Source: Phoenix dactylifera
Lineage: Eukaryota; Streptophyta; Magnoliopsida; Arecales; Arecaceae
Direction: 5' to 3'
DNA: 64,000 nt
Assembly (NCBI RefSeq): GCF_009389715.1
Contig: NC_052399.1
Span: forward strand, 20,763,045-20,827,044
Shown here in pieces: positions 48,422 through 60,500 of the stretch; within the stretch, counting starts at the first letter, position 1; each line of letters starts with the position of its first letter. The notes beneath the pieces were generated by a model, which made no database searches, was not told the DNA's origin, and saw nothing but the letters and a program-made list of their open reading frames with translations. Made by a program: the position numbers and the translations under genes.

Positions 48422-49352
48422 GGTCCTGAATTCCATGCAAGAGACCACAATGAGGGCACCATGTAGCTCCATCATGCACCATTATTCATAGTTCAAGTAC
48501 CGGATATGGGGGCAGCAGGTAGGGTCCCATATGGCACGGTGCCATTCCTGAGCGAGCCTTCTTGATTTCGGTAGCCGAGGTTAGAGAGGGCTGGGTTGGG
48601 CTCGTGCCCATGACCGGGTGTCCCCGGCGTTAAGGCCCTACTCAACGAATCCCCACGGCAGCCTCTCTACCAACCAAATATTATGGAGTTTGATGAAATG
48701 CCATCCCTTTCCTCCATGGGCAATGCTGGGTGTGCTCGCTCACAGCTCATTTGAAAACGGGAGCAGCACAACCGGTCAGGCTACGATAAATATAAATTGC
48801 CTGCCACGAATTGACCTTCTTCTCTCAACTCCGGTCCCCTCTACTTGGCTTATGAGACTCCAAAGCGAACGTCGTTTCAGTGAAAAAGATTTGAAGTTGG
48901 AATCAGCCATTGAGCCCCAGTTCTACCCCGCAGGTTTCATAGGGTCCCATAATTAAGCTTCTTGTGGAGGAGATTAATTCTCATGACTCATCCGTAGATT
49001 AATTCAGTGGAACGGAGGCCGCTCATACTTTTGGTGAACGGCTAAGGTCACGGAAAAGCTTTCTTATTCTATCGTTGCCTCCAAAATATTAGAGCAAGCA
49101 AAAAGAGAGAGAGAGAGAGAGAGTTTTTGGTGGAAGGATGTTGGTGTCATCGCAAGGGCCAAAACCACGACTCAGGGAGTACTGTTGCAACGACCCAGGG
49201 GTCTGTACATGTATGACATGGTACGATGGTGAATCGAAAATCGTCTCGATCGCTTTCAGTCCGTGAAACTGTTCAGTTAGCTCAGTGTTACTTCATTAAT
49301 ACATGACCCAACTCGCCAACGTTACTTGCATGACTTTGGTCCCCCTATGGCC
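46504..49352. other. intergenic region
   Basis: No gene is recognised. The stretch 48480-48960 is less AT-rich and holds a 112-codon open frame (48618-48956) with no known domain. A CT/TA microsatellite lies at 48378-48421 and a (GA)n run at 49105-49122. Several ORFs at 47400-48230 have no supporting features. Confidence 0.55.
48378..48421. repeat. compound (CT)n(TA)n microsatellite
   Basis: About 11 CT units are followed directly by about 11 TA units. Confidence 0.95.
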
Positions 49353-49565
49353 GAATCACCATCCAAGAAGATGACTGAAGATGACAACTGTGCCTCCCCC
49401 TTCATTAAAAAACAAAAATTGAGTAAATGCAACATCACCGACCCAAGATAATGGACTTGATTTACCGCCTTATCGCATAAAATTATCCTTATGGCTGGGC
49501 CCCTAATTAGCTAGAAATGCATAGAGAAGATGGCTTTCTTCTTATGTAAATAGTATTTGACAATT
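49353..49565. repeat. left copy of a diverged 200-bp direct repeat
   Basis: It shares with 50354-50555 the blocks CCTTCATTAAAAAA, CCTTATCGCATAAAATTAT / CATTATCGCATAAAATCAT, GGCTAGAAATGCGTAGAGAAGATGGCT-like and CTTATGTAAA(T/G)AGTATTTGA. Identity by eye is about 80%. The two copies flank a LINE fragment. Confidence 0.75.
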
Positions 49566-50353
49566 CTTTTCTTTTTTTGATGGAAATTCAATAGGAAAGA
49601 CTAATAATTTACGATCAGAAGAGACAGAGGAACAGAACTACAATAGTGCTTAGTACGGTATCAAAGATTCAAGCCTATTCCAAGCCATATATGGCAATCC
49701 TTCCCTTTCCTAGAATAGCAATGCTCCCATAATTAGAGAGAATGAAAAAAAAAATATGTAATAAAAAAATCTCTTCCGCCAACTTAGGACAATTAAAAGC
49801 AAATAATTGGTCTCTTGCTCTCAAATTAATTTGAACCTTGATGGCCAACCAAATGCTTCTCGCCGATGGGTATCTTGCAAATAGATTTTTGACCAATTCC
49901 AACTTTGTACTAACAATTACACTTGTGCAAGGTCACTTGTTTCTCAAGGCAAGCCATAGAAAAACTTTGATTTTTTCAAAAATTTCTGCTTTCCAAATGA
50001 CTATGTGTTAAGACCATCTAAGTCTACCATTATTAAGAAATTTGTAGAAAGAGTGGTGAGACGATCTAATGGCATTTGCCAGGGGTGCCTATAAGAGCCT
50101 CCGGGTGATTTGTCTCACGCCGGGACAATGGGCCTCTGAGCCTAACTTACCAAGAAAGAGATCTCCAACTCCATTGGGATGCCACTGATGCATTCGGCTT
50201 CAAAGCCCTAGCATATATGTCTTCAGATAAGGTAAAAAGAGGTGCCTGATCAATCCATGAGTCTTTCCTAAACTGTAAGTTTTTCTCGCTGCAGAGCTCC
50301 AGTGGGCCCCAACCTACTTCCAAATGTCCTTCCAACAGTGCACAAGTCTTCCA
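49566..50353 (-). mobile_element. LINE-type retrotransposon fragment (zf-RVT region)
   Basis: On the minus strand, broken frames read FRKDSWIDQAPLFTL and DIYARALKPNA. They continue with VIWKAEIFEKIKVFLWLALRN, the region between reverse transcriptase and the C-terminal zinc-binding RVT domain of plant L1-like LINEs. Stops and frame changes show that it is dead. The fragment lies between two diverged direct repeats (49353-49565 and 50354-50555), whose unit may have been duplicated before or with the insertion. Confidence 0.65.
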
Positions 50354-50555
50354 ACCCGAGAAGACGATTGAAGGTGACGCCTGTACCTTCCCCTTCATTA
50401 AAAAAAAAAAAAATTGAACCAATGTTAAAAAATCACTAACCCAAGAAAATGTACCTGATTTGGCACATTATCGCATAAAATCATTATGGGCCTTTAATTG
50501 GCTAGAAATGCGTAGAGAAGATGGCTCTCTCCTTATGTAAAGAGTATTTGAGTGC
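50354..50555. repeat. right copy of the diverged 200-bp direct repeat
   Basis: This is the partner of 49353-49565 in the same orientation, about 1 kb away. A poly-A run of 14 replaces the AAAAAACAAAAA of the left copy. Confidence 0.75.
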
Positions 50556-51091
50556 TCCACCACTGCACAATTCTTCAACGCGGTCATATTTAATTGGTAC
50601 AAAAATCAATAGAATTAGAAGGAATTCAAATATCAAAATAACCTAAGGGTTCATCTAGTTGGGGTACATCAAACTATAGAATAATTTAACAATTTCTGAC
50701 AATTATTTATCTAAAAAACTAATTACAAAAATAAATTTTACTACTTTTATTTGGTGGAATAATTATTCTAAAAAACGGCATTAAAAAAAGATTACCATGT
50801 TTGGTTGGAGGTAATATTATATGAAAATATTGCAAAATTTTCAACAATACCATTAAATAAATAATTCAAGTAATAACATTTTTTTTCCTCAATCTATTTG
50901 TTAGCTATTTATGGCCTACTTACATAAATGCTGCCAATGTTTGCTATTCCGAATATTGAAATTTATTTACATGAGTTATACATATAGTTACATAAACCCT
51001 CTTTAATTTAAATATTTTCAGATGATTATACATATACTTGAAAATATATTTCTTAGTATAAATAAATTTTAGTATGTTTTTGTGTGTGTGC

Positions 51092-51145
<54 letters not shown>

Positions 51146-52546
51146 TAAATCCAACGTTAGATTTATTGAAAATTAATAAATATTAATTAATAATTAATAT
51201 TTATTAATAGATACATTAATATATTAAATATAGTTTTATTATTTATAAATATTATTAATCAAAAATATCAATATATTTATAATATATTAATATAATTAAA
51301 TATTCTTATTATATAAGTGAGATTATTCTTATCGAAAAAAGGTATTTTCAGATTATCTCTACTCAGTAATCCGGTCTAGAAACATAAATACCATCAGAAT
51401 GATGGTATTTATTTTTTTTATCTCTCTCTTATCCACTTTTTGTACCAAACATGATAAACTGACATAAAATTTATTTTTTCAGACCAGATTACTCCGAAAC
51501 AAATGGTCCTGGGAGGAAGCCACACGAGCTCTTTGTCCGGAAAAGACTTTGTATCCTTTATCAACTTAGTTGTAGGCAGAACATGGAAAAGGTGATGAAG
51601 CTTAATCGTCCACCCCCAATTCATTGACACAGGGCCCTCCTGGGTCTGGGTGGGTTAAAGGGGTAATCGCGGGGTCAAAAGATGAGATGATGAGAAGGGG
51701 AGATCATGAGCATAGTTGTGGGGGGGAGGAAAGGTGAAAATGCCAAAAGGTAAATTTAACGAAGAGAAAAAGAAAGCGCCCTCATTGTACCAGTGGAGGG
51801 GGTGGGCCTGGGCAAAAGCTGGTTTTATTGGGAAATGATGGGAGGACTGGCCGGTAGTGGCCGGTTGCAGGTCGCTTTGATGGCGCACGCTTCCATCCCT
51901 CTCTACTAAAACGCTCCCTCCTTGGTACCTTCTCCTCCCACCTCCACTCCTCTCATCTTCCTGATTGGCTTTCCCTCTCTCAAGGATGTGTTTCTTTCTC
52001 TCGTCCCCAATCAGAGAAAAGCTTGTATCTTACCGAAAAAGAGAGAAGCTTTTATAGCAAATCATATATCCTCCTCCCTAAAGGCAAATTGGATCCCTCA
52101 TTGCCTTCTTTTCTTCTTCATTTTCTTTTGTCAATACAAGCTCCACTTCCTATCAGCCCAGCTGAAAAATGAGCCCTTTCTATTTCCTCCCCCAGTAAAA
52201 TAAGTACAGCCATATGGCCACTCTTCTTCTTTCCTCTACAGAAAGAAATTAGCATCACTCTCTCTCTCTCTCTCTCTCTCTTTCTATCTTTCATACACAA
52301 GCTATCTATCCATGCACTCAAGCCTCCAATGTCCTCTACTTCCAAAACAAGAAATATCCACCAACCAAGGCAAGAAGCACCCAAGCTTTCGTTTCTAAGC
52401 CAAATGGATATCCTTCATTTACCTAATTGCTAGCTTCTTCCCCACCCCATTCAACACCAACACCAAAAGGTTCCCGTTTTTATCCAAACTTCTCCCACCA
52501 GAGAACATACAAACCCACGAAAGAGCTTGCTTTTTAATTGACACCA
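50556..52546. other. AT-rich intergenic DNA and promoter of the ERF gene
   Basis: 50640-51420 is very AT-rich with many ATTAATAAATA words and the long TA run. From about 51480 the composition becomes balanced, with GA/CT-rich stretches, and leads into the ERF gene. A (CT)n run at 52258-52282 lies about 270 bp before the ATG and is probably in the promoter or 5' UTR. No other gene is supported. Confidence 0.6.
51080..51140. repeat. (TG)n(TA)n microsatellite
   Basis: A short TG tract changes into about 22 TA units in AT-rich DNA. Confidence 0.95.
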
Positions 52547-53293
52547 ATGGCCGACCACCACAACACCCCGGAGCCCGAAAGCAGTGCCAATTCCATGTCA
52601 TCGTTCTCCTCCCCTTACTACTCTTCCGCCTCCCCCCTTTCCCAGACCACTCAGCAACCATTGCCGGAGACTTCGAAGGGCATTCCAAACCCCTCCCCTG
52701 AGTCCAAGAAGGACGGTGGCGGGAAGCGCGCGCGGGACGGTAGTAGGCATCCGGTGTACCGCGGCGTCCGCATGCGTAACTGGGGGAAGTGGGTGTCGGA
52801 GATCCGGGAGCCCCGTAAGAAGTCGCGCATCTGGCTGGGGACCTTCCCGACGCCGGAGATGGCGGCGCGAGCCCACGACGTCGCCGCCCTCAGCATCAAG
52901 GGCGCCTCCGCCATCCTCAACTTCCCTGAGCTCGCCGGCGCCCTCCCCCGCCCGGCCACCCTCTCCCCGCGCGACGTCCAGGCAGCCGCGGCCAAGGCAG
53001 CCGCCATGGACCCCGCAGCCATGCTGGAGGAGGCGGCGGAGGGCCCGGCTTCGCCGGCGTCCCCCGAGGAGCTGGGGGAGATCGTGGAGCTGCCCCGTCT
53101 CGATGGTTCCTTCCTCGACTCGGCCGACTCGGGGGGCGAGTTCGTGTACCACAACTCAGTCGACTCGTGGGCCGACCCGCTCCCGTGGGCGGCGGAGGGC
53201 GCCTACGAGTACGGGATCTCGCTGGATCAGATGTGGGGGCCGTCGGACGGATTCGTTCCGACGAGCTTTGAAGCTCTTCTGTGGGACTACTAG
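52547..53293 (+). CDS. DREB-type AP2/ERF transcription factor
   Basis: An intronless 248-residue frame encodes one AP2 domain at residues 70-127. It is recognised by [19 protein letters not shown], the WLGTF strand and the RAHDVAAL helix. Val83 and Glu88 correspond to V14 and E19, the residues marking DREB rather than ERF DNA preference (DRE/CRT, core CCGAC). Basic residues at 54-68 fit a nuclear signal. The block [20 protein letters not shown] (133-152) and the C-terminal LLWDY are typical of DREB group III (A-4, TINY/ERF034-039-like). The acidic, Ser/Pro-rich C-terminal half suits an activation region. The start is ATG 52547 in good context (CACCAATGGC). The frame is open 9 nt further upstream but has no ATG there. 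The gene is strongly GC-rich compared with its surroundings, as common for intronless monocot genes. Role: probably stress or developmental gene control (family inference). Confidence 0.93.
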   Translation: MADHHNTPEPESSANSMSSFSSPYYSSASPLSQTTQQPLPETSKGIPNPSPESKKDGGGKRARDGSRHPVYRGVRMRNWGKWVSEIREPRKKSRIWLGTFPTPEMAARAHDVAALSIKGASAILNFPELAGALPRPATLSPRDVQAAAAKAAAMDPAAMLEEAAEGPASPASPEELGEIVELPRLDGSFLDSADSGGEFVYHNSVDSWADPLPWAAEGAYEYGISLDQMWGPSDGFVPTSFEALLWDY

Positions 53294-54448
53294 AAGAAAT
53301 CCAGCCCTTGGAGCTTCACATCATAATCTCTCTCTCTTTTGGCAAATTATACCCTGTATCGCGTGTATTATATAGCCATACATCATGCCAACCAACTAGA
53401 CTCCTTTCCGTAGGCCACATTTATCATGCCCTCATTTCCATACTTTGCCCATCTGAGAGAGAGGTGATAGGCATGGTGTATGACCATATTAGCACCCAGC
53501 TAGGATATAATTTCTCCTCTCTTTCCTTGCAATGACCCTTTTATTTTTAATAGGGGCTGAGAGGGTTTTTTTTTTTTTGTAATTTCTCCCTCTGGTTTTT
53601 CATCTTAATCAAATTAGACATGGTGTAGTAGCTACCAATTGTATAGCGTATTGGAAAGGAGTGAGGAGAAGAAAATGACATGGTAATTGAGGTACTTGGT
53701 TTGTGTGATTACACGTACTCTCCTCTCTGTCATCTTCCTTTCTCCTGTTTAAGTCTCATCATGAATTGACTACTTTTTTCTCTCTCTCTGACACTGTCCT
53801 TGTGCAACCATCCATATATGTTTTGTCAATTGTTTTCATCAATTTTCTAAACTTTAACAAACATGTGTTAATTATTAGCACCAGCATGATTTAAAAGTGT
53901 TTGTAATAAAGTGCTTGTAAGACAACAACAACAACATGTAATCATACTATTGAGATCATGCACACATATTCTCAAAACGTATAAATATTTTATCAAAATA
54001 TCACTCTTCTTGAAACAATGGATTTTTGTGCTTTCAAGCTTTGGCTAACCTAGGCATAATTTATGATCCATACCTTTTTTCACCGTAATAACATTCTTGT
54101 TAGATATTCTTTTGGATGAAATGACCATGTATTTGCTTTTTTATTTAGCCTCCAAAAGAGATTACTCCCTCCGAGTTGTTCATGAGACAATCTAGAGGTA
54201 GCTTTCTCATAGTTATTCTCATTGAAAAGGAAATCCTCGAGAAAGCACATGGCCAAAGTGCTTTAGATATATCAAATGACAGTTGTTTGGTTAATAAGTC
54301 AGATTAATTAGCGCCGTACAAGAAGTGTTGTGATATCAGGCAACAACTCCATTGAGCTTTCAAGAATACATGCTTTATAGCTAGTATTGCTGCAATTAAC
54401 TGCAATACCTTAAATATGTTATCGGTTTGTATCAATTCTCGATGGCAC
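53294..54448. other. ERF 3' UTR and intergenic DNA
   Basis: CT-rich 3' UTR sequence lies next to the stop. AT-rich DNA follows without exon-like segments. A GATGGCACGTGGA word sits directly before the poly-T of the LINE copy. Confidence 0.6.
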
Positions 54449-55185
54449 GTGGATTTTTTTTTTTTTTTTTTGGTACAGAAGGAGGCTTAGCTCCTATAAA
54501 ATTACATTCTCACAAAACAAACCCCTCGGGCATCAACTACAAGAATTAAAGTGCTATAGGGACCAAGAAATCTGGTTGCCATCCAGCGAGTTGACATCAA
54601 GCTCTCATGGATGCTTGGCTATCGAGTCTGTGTATGGGTTGCTAGAAAAACAGGATAAGTCCTTTCTCACTGCCAAATATTCTTGGAAAGTAGCTTACTT
54701 GCACATTTAGAAGAGGCATGATTATTGATCCAGTCTATGACTATGCTTGAATCACCCTGAACCAGATTTACTTTGCATGAAAATAGAGTACTGCCTCTCG
54801 AAGACGGGCCCAAACCCCCACAAGCTCAGCCATTCGCCATGTGCATATGTATTCCGTCTTAGTCCAATTGCTTTCAACAAGGTACCTTGTACATCTCTTA
54901 GAATAAAAGCAGCAGTTGATTGAATCAAAAACAATATAATATATCATTAAACAAGTCCGGATGAGCTAAGACTATCATCTTCAAATAGCCTTTCATTTCT
55001 AGCTTTCCACAGCAACCAGAGAGAACGTAAAATTAATGCCTTGGTATCTCTCTCTACCATGGTAAGGGTGGACAAGTTAACCAGCTCCCAGCAAAGATGC
55101 AGGCACTGGTACACGTTACGAAGACGTAGGATTCTGGATTTTGTTGACATAAGAAAGAGTACCAAATTTCCAAGAACACCTGATG
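54449..55185 (-). mobile_element. 5'-truncated LINE 3' end with RNase H remnant and A tail
   Basis: The plus strand starts with 18 T (54454-54471), which is the A tail of a minus-strand insert ending GTACC-An, as usual for plant LINEs. The minus strand then reads (from higher to lower coordinates) ALILRSLWLLWKARNERLF, a zf-RVT-adjacent motif. After it come MAELVGVWARLREAVLYF and GDSSIVIDWINNHASS, the RNase H-like C-terminal domain. Stops and frame changes break the frame. The 5' boundary near 55170-55185 is approximate, and a clear target duplication was not found. Confidence 0.75.
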
Positions 55186-56826
55186 GACATATTTTCTTTA
55201 CAATTTAATTTCTTTCTAAACATTTTTCTTACACCTATTTTGGAAAAGGACTAAGAAGTATAAGGAGGATTGTTGCATTAAAACACAAAAATTCATGACT
55301 CCAAATTTATAGTAATTTAGAAAATAAGAGTCCCTTATTATCATTAATTCCACTAAACTAATCACAAATCAATGATTCGAGATTATTATTACTATTATTT
55401 ATTTATTTATTTATTATAATAATTATTATTACAGGAATAAAACATAATGAGTGCCGTGCTCCTGCTAAATTGTTGCCATCGCAAAATGACAAAACCACAG
55501 CTGTGCCTTTAGCGGCTTTCAAGCGTACGGCGCTGCTATGATTGTCAAACGAATGCGAGGCGCGAGGGCATATCGGTCATTTCGCGTCGCCCAGGGTCCC
55601 GTCCATTTGTGGCAGCTTTCCCGTCGCTGTCGCCTTCGTGTCCCAGGGCTCGAAACGAACGTAAAAACGGCTGGGACGAGCGGTCTTTTAAACTCCCCCC
55701 CCCCCCCGGGGACAAAACAACAGTTACCTTTTCTCGCCTTACATGGCTTGGTTCAGCCACCGTATCCCGTGTGAGCACAAACTGACGCTCGTGCACATCA
55801 TGAGATCTAAAAGTGTTCATCAATCATGCGGTTCCTAAAATTGTGGCACAGGAATGTTGGATCTCTCACCACAAACACCTCCTCATAGTAACAAAATTAT
55901 CTCCTAAGTATTCCTCCATAGTCAATTATTTCGACAAACCCAATTAATCGACATGTGCGACAACATTTGCCTAGGATGCCGTCTCGTTCAATCAGCATCG
56001 ATTCGAATCCATACAAGTGGCTCCCAATGATCAATTATGCGTAATCGAGCAAGATACGAGTAAGGCAGAGCATGTGCGGAGGCGGGTCTTTTCATAGTCC
56101 ATTTTCGTATTTGATCGACGGCTGCTCTCACTGGTACGGATGGCCAAGAAAAAGAGATCGAGCTGCTAGAGTGAAACAAAGGACAGCTACTTCTCACCCT
56201 ATTTATTTTTCCCACCTTTGCATTGCCTATATGTGCACTTGTCTAAGATAAAAGGGGTTCTAATGGCCACTATGGCTAGCTGTATGGGGATGGGGATGTA
56301 ACAGAGATAGCTACGTGTGTTTGTTTTAGCCCGTTGTTGGGTAAGGAGCATCCACAAGACTAGGTACTCCGTTGTCGAGAGAATCTTTTGCTTTTGCCTG
56401 TGGAATTTGGCTTTGTTTTCTTCCTTCTGGATGAAAGCAGCAGCGGGATGGTGCTAATGAACCATGGGTTCCACTTTTCATGATTTAGGGGATCATATTA
56501 GTGCTTATGCATAAGTTTTGATCAAGTGACTCCAGAATTAGCTGGAAAAATGGGAAGGTCATCAAAGGATTTGGTAGTTAATTAGACAAATACAAGCTAC
56601 AATGTATTAAATGAATACTGGCTATCACTGTCCATTGAAGATGGTTTTATTATCTTTAGTATGATGTGTTACCTACCAGTTTTGTGGTAGACAGTTCAAA
56701 TGAGAACCTGTGGGAAGTAAACTAGGCCCTAAGGAGTGAACTTGTTGCTTTATTAATGTGGGATCATTTTTACTCTCTTGTGCTATCGACCTGTGTTGCG
56801 CCACAAGCCCAAATTTCTGGTATGAT
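55186..56826. other. intergenic region left of the copia element
   Basis: A GC-richer block at 55500-55830 includes a 13-base C run (55695-55707) and open frames on both strands, but no domain is recognised. The rest is unremarkable non-coding DNA up to the ATATT target site. Confidence 0.55.
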
Positions 56827-56831
56827 ATATT

Positions 56832-57223
56832 TGATGGAATTGATTAACTTAATGAAATATAAATCATACCTTGATTCGCTAAATCCATCTTTAATTGCGC
56901 TCTGGGCTTTGAAATGCGTGCGCAGCCTTGATCACCGGTGATCTGAACAGAGATTAGCGACTGATCTTCTGGAGAGAGAGCTCTTAATGCATGTATTAGA
57001 GAAGGGGTCTGACAGGCTATTTATAGCCCTCTCCAGGGACCAAACGCCGTGATTAGTTACACCCGTGAAGAGTCACCCCCCATCAAGGCAACCTTTCACT
57101 GCAGTGCAATTACCTTAATGCCCTTGCCATTATCAAGATTTACGAAATTCAAGGGACACTTGTCAAGATGTGGGTTCTAATTAAACGGGATCAGGGTTTA
57201 ATTAAATAGGATCCAATCCAACA
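56832..57223 (-). repeat. 3' LTR of the copia element
   Basis: The 392-bp LTR has TG..CA ends on the minus strand. It contains TATAAATA (57018-57025 on the minus strand), which serves as promoter in the 5' copy. Confidence 0.95.
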
Positions 57224-57234
57224 TTCTCCCACTT
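57224..57234 (-). other. polypurine tract of the copia element
   Basis: The minus strand reads AAGTGGGAGAA directly before the TGTTGG start of the 3' LTR, the position for plus-strand DNA priming. A second copy of the same tract and neighbouring bases lies about 67 bp internally, ending near 57308. Confidence 0.85.
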
Positions 57235-57506
57235 GGACCATATTGACGCCATTTGTCAATGTGGGCCACAACTTGACGGGATCCCAACATTCTCCCACTT
57301 GGACCATAGTATATTACTAAACCATATAATCACTATATTACTAAACCATCATAACCAAACCCTTATGAATGAACTTCTCATAAAATTCATTCTTTGGTCA
57401 CAATTTCTGCTACCATAGTATGCATAAACCATATGAATTCATTAAAGCAGAAAATACAATATATGTGATTTACAACCATCTAAAAATGTGCACAATAATA
57501 CATCAA

Positions 57507-60500
57507 TTAATTTATACAGAAAAGACCCATTTGACTGACATGCTCCTTATGCAATCCCGGGGTTATTGCTTTAGTCAAAGGATCTGCCAACATAAGCACA
57601 GTATTGATGTATTGAACTGAAACTTTATGGTCTTCACATTTTTCCTTTATAACAAGATATTTCACCTCCATGTGCTTATTTCCATTAGATATCTTGTTAT
57701 TCTTTATTGAGGAAACTGCTGCTAAATTATCACAATATAACTTTATGGGCCTTGAAATAGTATCCACGATCTGTAGGCCTGCGATAAAGTTCCTCAACCA
57801 AATAGCCTGTGTAACTGCATCATAGCATGCTAATAACTCAGCCTCCATTGTTGAAGCAGCTGTCATCTTTTGCTTCGAACTCTTCCACGAGACTGCACCA
57901 CCAGCTAGTAGAAAGATATAACCTGATGTTGATTTTCTACTATCTGGACATCCCGCAAAGTCTGAGTCTGAGTATCCAACTATCTCCAAAATATCGGATT
58001 TGTTGTATGTGAGCATATGATCTTGAGTTCCTTGAAGATATCTCAATACTTTCTTTGCAACTCTCCAATGTTCCATTCCTGGATTAGCTTGAAATCTCCC
58101 CAGTAATCCCACAACATATGCGATATCAGGTCTGGTACAGACTTGAGCATACATTAAAGTCCCAACTAGTGAAGCATATGGAAATGTTTTCATATGCTCC
58201 CTTTCAATTTCATTCCTCGGAGATTGTGATTGGCTCAACTTTTCACCTTTAGTAATAGGCACTGGACTTGGTTTGGAATTTTCCATACCAAATCTCTCCA
58301 ACATTTTCTTAATGTAGGCTTTTTGAGATAGACAAACTTTTCCCTTAGATCTATCTCTATGAACCTCAATGCCGATGACATATGAGGCTTCACCCATATC
58401 CTTCATATCAAAATTACTGGAGAGAAATTGCTTAGTCTCCCTAAGCAATGCCAAATCACTACTAGCAAGCAAAATGTCATCTACATATAGGACTAGAAAA
58501 ATAAATCGACTCCCACTGATCTTAAGATAAATACATCTATCAACAACGTTTTCTACAAAGCCAAATGTAGAAATGACGTTATTGAACTTAAGATACCACT
58601 GTCGGGATGATTGCTTGAGTCCATATATAGACTTATTTAGCTTGCAAACTTTTTGACTCTGACCTTCTGAAACAAAACCTTCAGGTTGTTTCATGTAAAC
58701 TTCTTCCTCTAAATCTCCATTAAGAAATGCAGTTCTCACATCCATTTGGTGCAGCTCTAAGTCAAAATGAGCTACCAAAGCCATAATTATCCTTAATGAA
58801 TCCTTCTTTGAAACTGGAGAGAAGGTTTCATGATAATCAATACCCTCCTTTTGAGTAAATCCTTTGGCAACAAGTCTGGCCTTATGTCGCTCTACCTTGC
58901 CTTTGGAGTCTCTTTTGGTTTTAAAAACCCATTTGCAGCGTACTGCAGTAGCTCCAGGAGGTAGTTCAACTAGATTCCAAACATTATTTTTAGCCATAGA
59001 ATCTATCTCATCTTTCATAGCATCTAGCCATTTGGAGGAATTTACCGAACTTATGGCTTGTGAGAAATTTATTGGATCATCTATATTTCCAATGTCATAA
59101 TCATTTTCTTGAAGGTATACTATATAATCTGGTGGAATTGGAGATCTCCTTACCCTTGATGACCTTCTTAAAGTTGCTTCTTGATCCACTGGTTCTATAG
59201 GTGGAGGAGCAACATTCTCAGTGATAACTGGCACAGATTCAAGTGGAACATTAATAGTAGACTCATCCTCCTCGAAATCATTATCAATGATAGGTAGAGG
59301 AATCATTGGCTGCTTATTTGAATCTTGCACACCATACGGAGTTTGCTTTTCCTCAAAATTAATTTCTTGAGGTTTTATACTCCCACTGATTTGGTCATTT
59401 TCAAGGAATCTAGCATTTCTTGCCTCCACAATCCTCAAAGTATGATTAGGACAATAAAATCTGTATCCCTTGGACTTTTCTGGATAACCAATAAAATGAC
59501 AACTAATGGTTCTAAAGTCCAACTTTTTCTCTTGTGGGTTGTACACCCTTGCCTCAGCTTGACACCCCCAAATGTGTAGATGTCTTAAACTAGGTTTCCT
59601 ACCTGTCCAAACTTCATAGGGTGTTTTTGAGACAGCTTTAGTAGGAACCCTGTTTAGAATATACGCAGCGGTTTTTAAGGCATCACCCCACAGAGTAATT
59701 GGGAGAGTTGAGTGACTAATCATACTTCTTACCATCTCCATTAATGTTCGGTTTCTTCTTTCCGCAACTCCATTTTGATCAGGAGTACCAGGCATAGTGT
59801 ATTGTGCAACTATACCTTGCTCTTGAAGAAATCGAGCAAATGGACCTAAATGTTGTCCTGTTTCAGTATACCTACCGTAGTATTCACCACCTCTATCTGA
59901 TCTCACAACTTTAATTTTTTTATCAAGTTGTAACTCTACCTCTGTTTTGAAAAGCTTAAAGGCATTTAATGCCTCAGCCTTGTCATACAACAAGTAGAGA
60001 TACCCATAGCGTGAGTAATCATCAATAAAGGTGATAAAATACTTATGACCAGTAAAACATGGGGTCGAAAAGGGCCCACATATATCTGTATGTATGAGAT
60101 CCAATAAATTTGTACTTCTAATGGCACCTTTCTTAAACTTGTTAGTCTGCTTTCCCTTGATGCAGTCTAAACAAGTTTCAAAATCACCATAGTCAAGAGT
60201 TGGTAAAATTTCATCATTTACTAATCTCTTGATTCTATTTATGGAGATATGGCCTAATCTTCGGTGCCATAACATAGAGGAATTTTCATTTATCATGCTA
60301 CGTTTTAATCCATAATGTTCTTTATTTTGCAGGGATAAAAGGGATAGTTCAAAGGATGTATCAAGGTCTAATTTAAATAAACCATCCTCTAACAAGCAAT
60401 TACCAACAATAATATTATTCAAGGAAAGGTTTACAAATGACCGTCCAAATGAAACGGTATATCCAAAGGAAACAAGTTTCGAAATAGATATTAGGTTTCT

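Noticed and set aside
48618-48956. 112-codon plus-strand frame
   Set aside because: It shows no domain, no splice or start context and no neighbouring exons, so it is left as unassigned DNA.
52584-53375. 263-codon plus frame and minus-strand frames over the ERF gene
   Set aside because: They have Arg/Pro-rich low-complexity translations caused by the GC-rich third positions of the DREB coding sequence. The AP2 domain is only in the 52547 frame.
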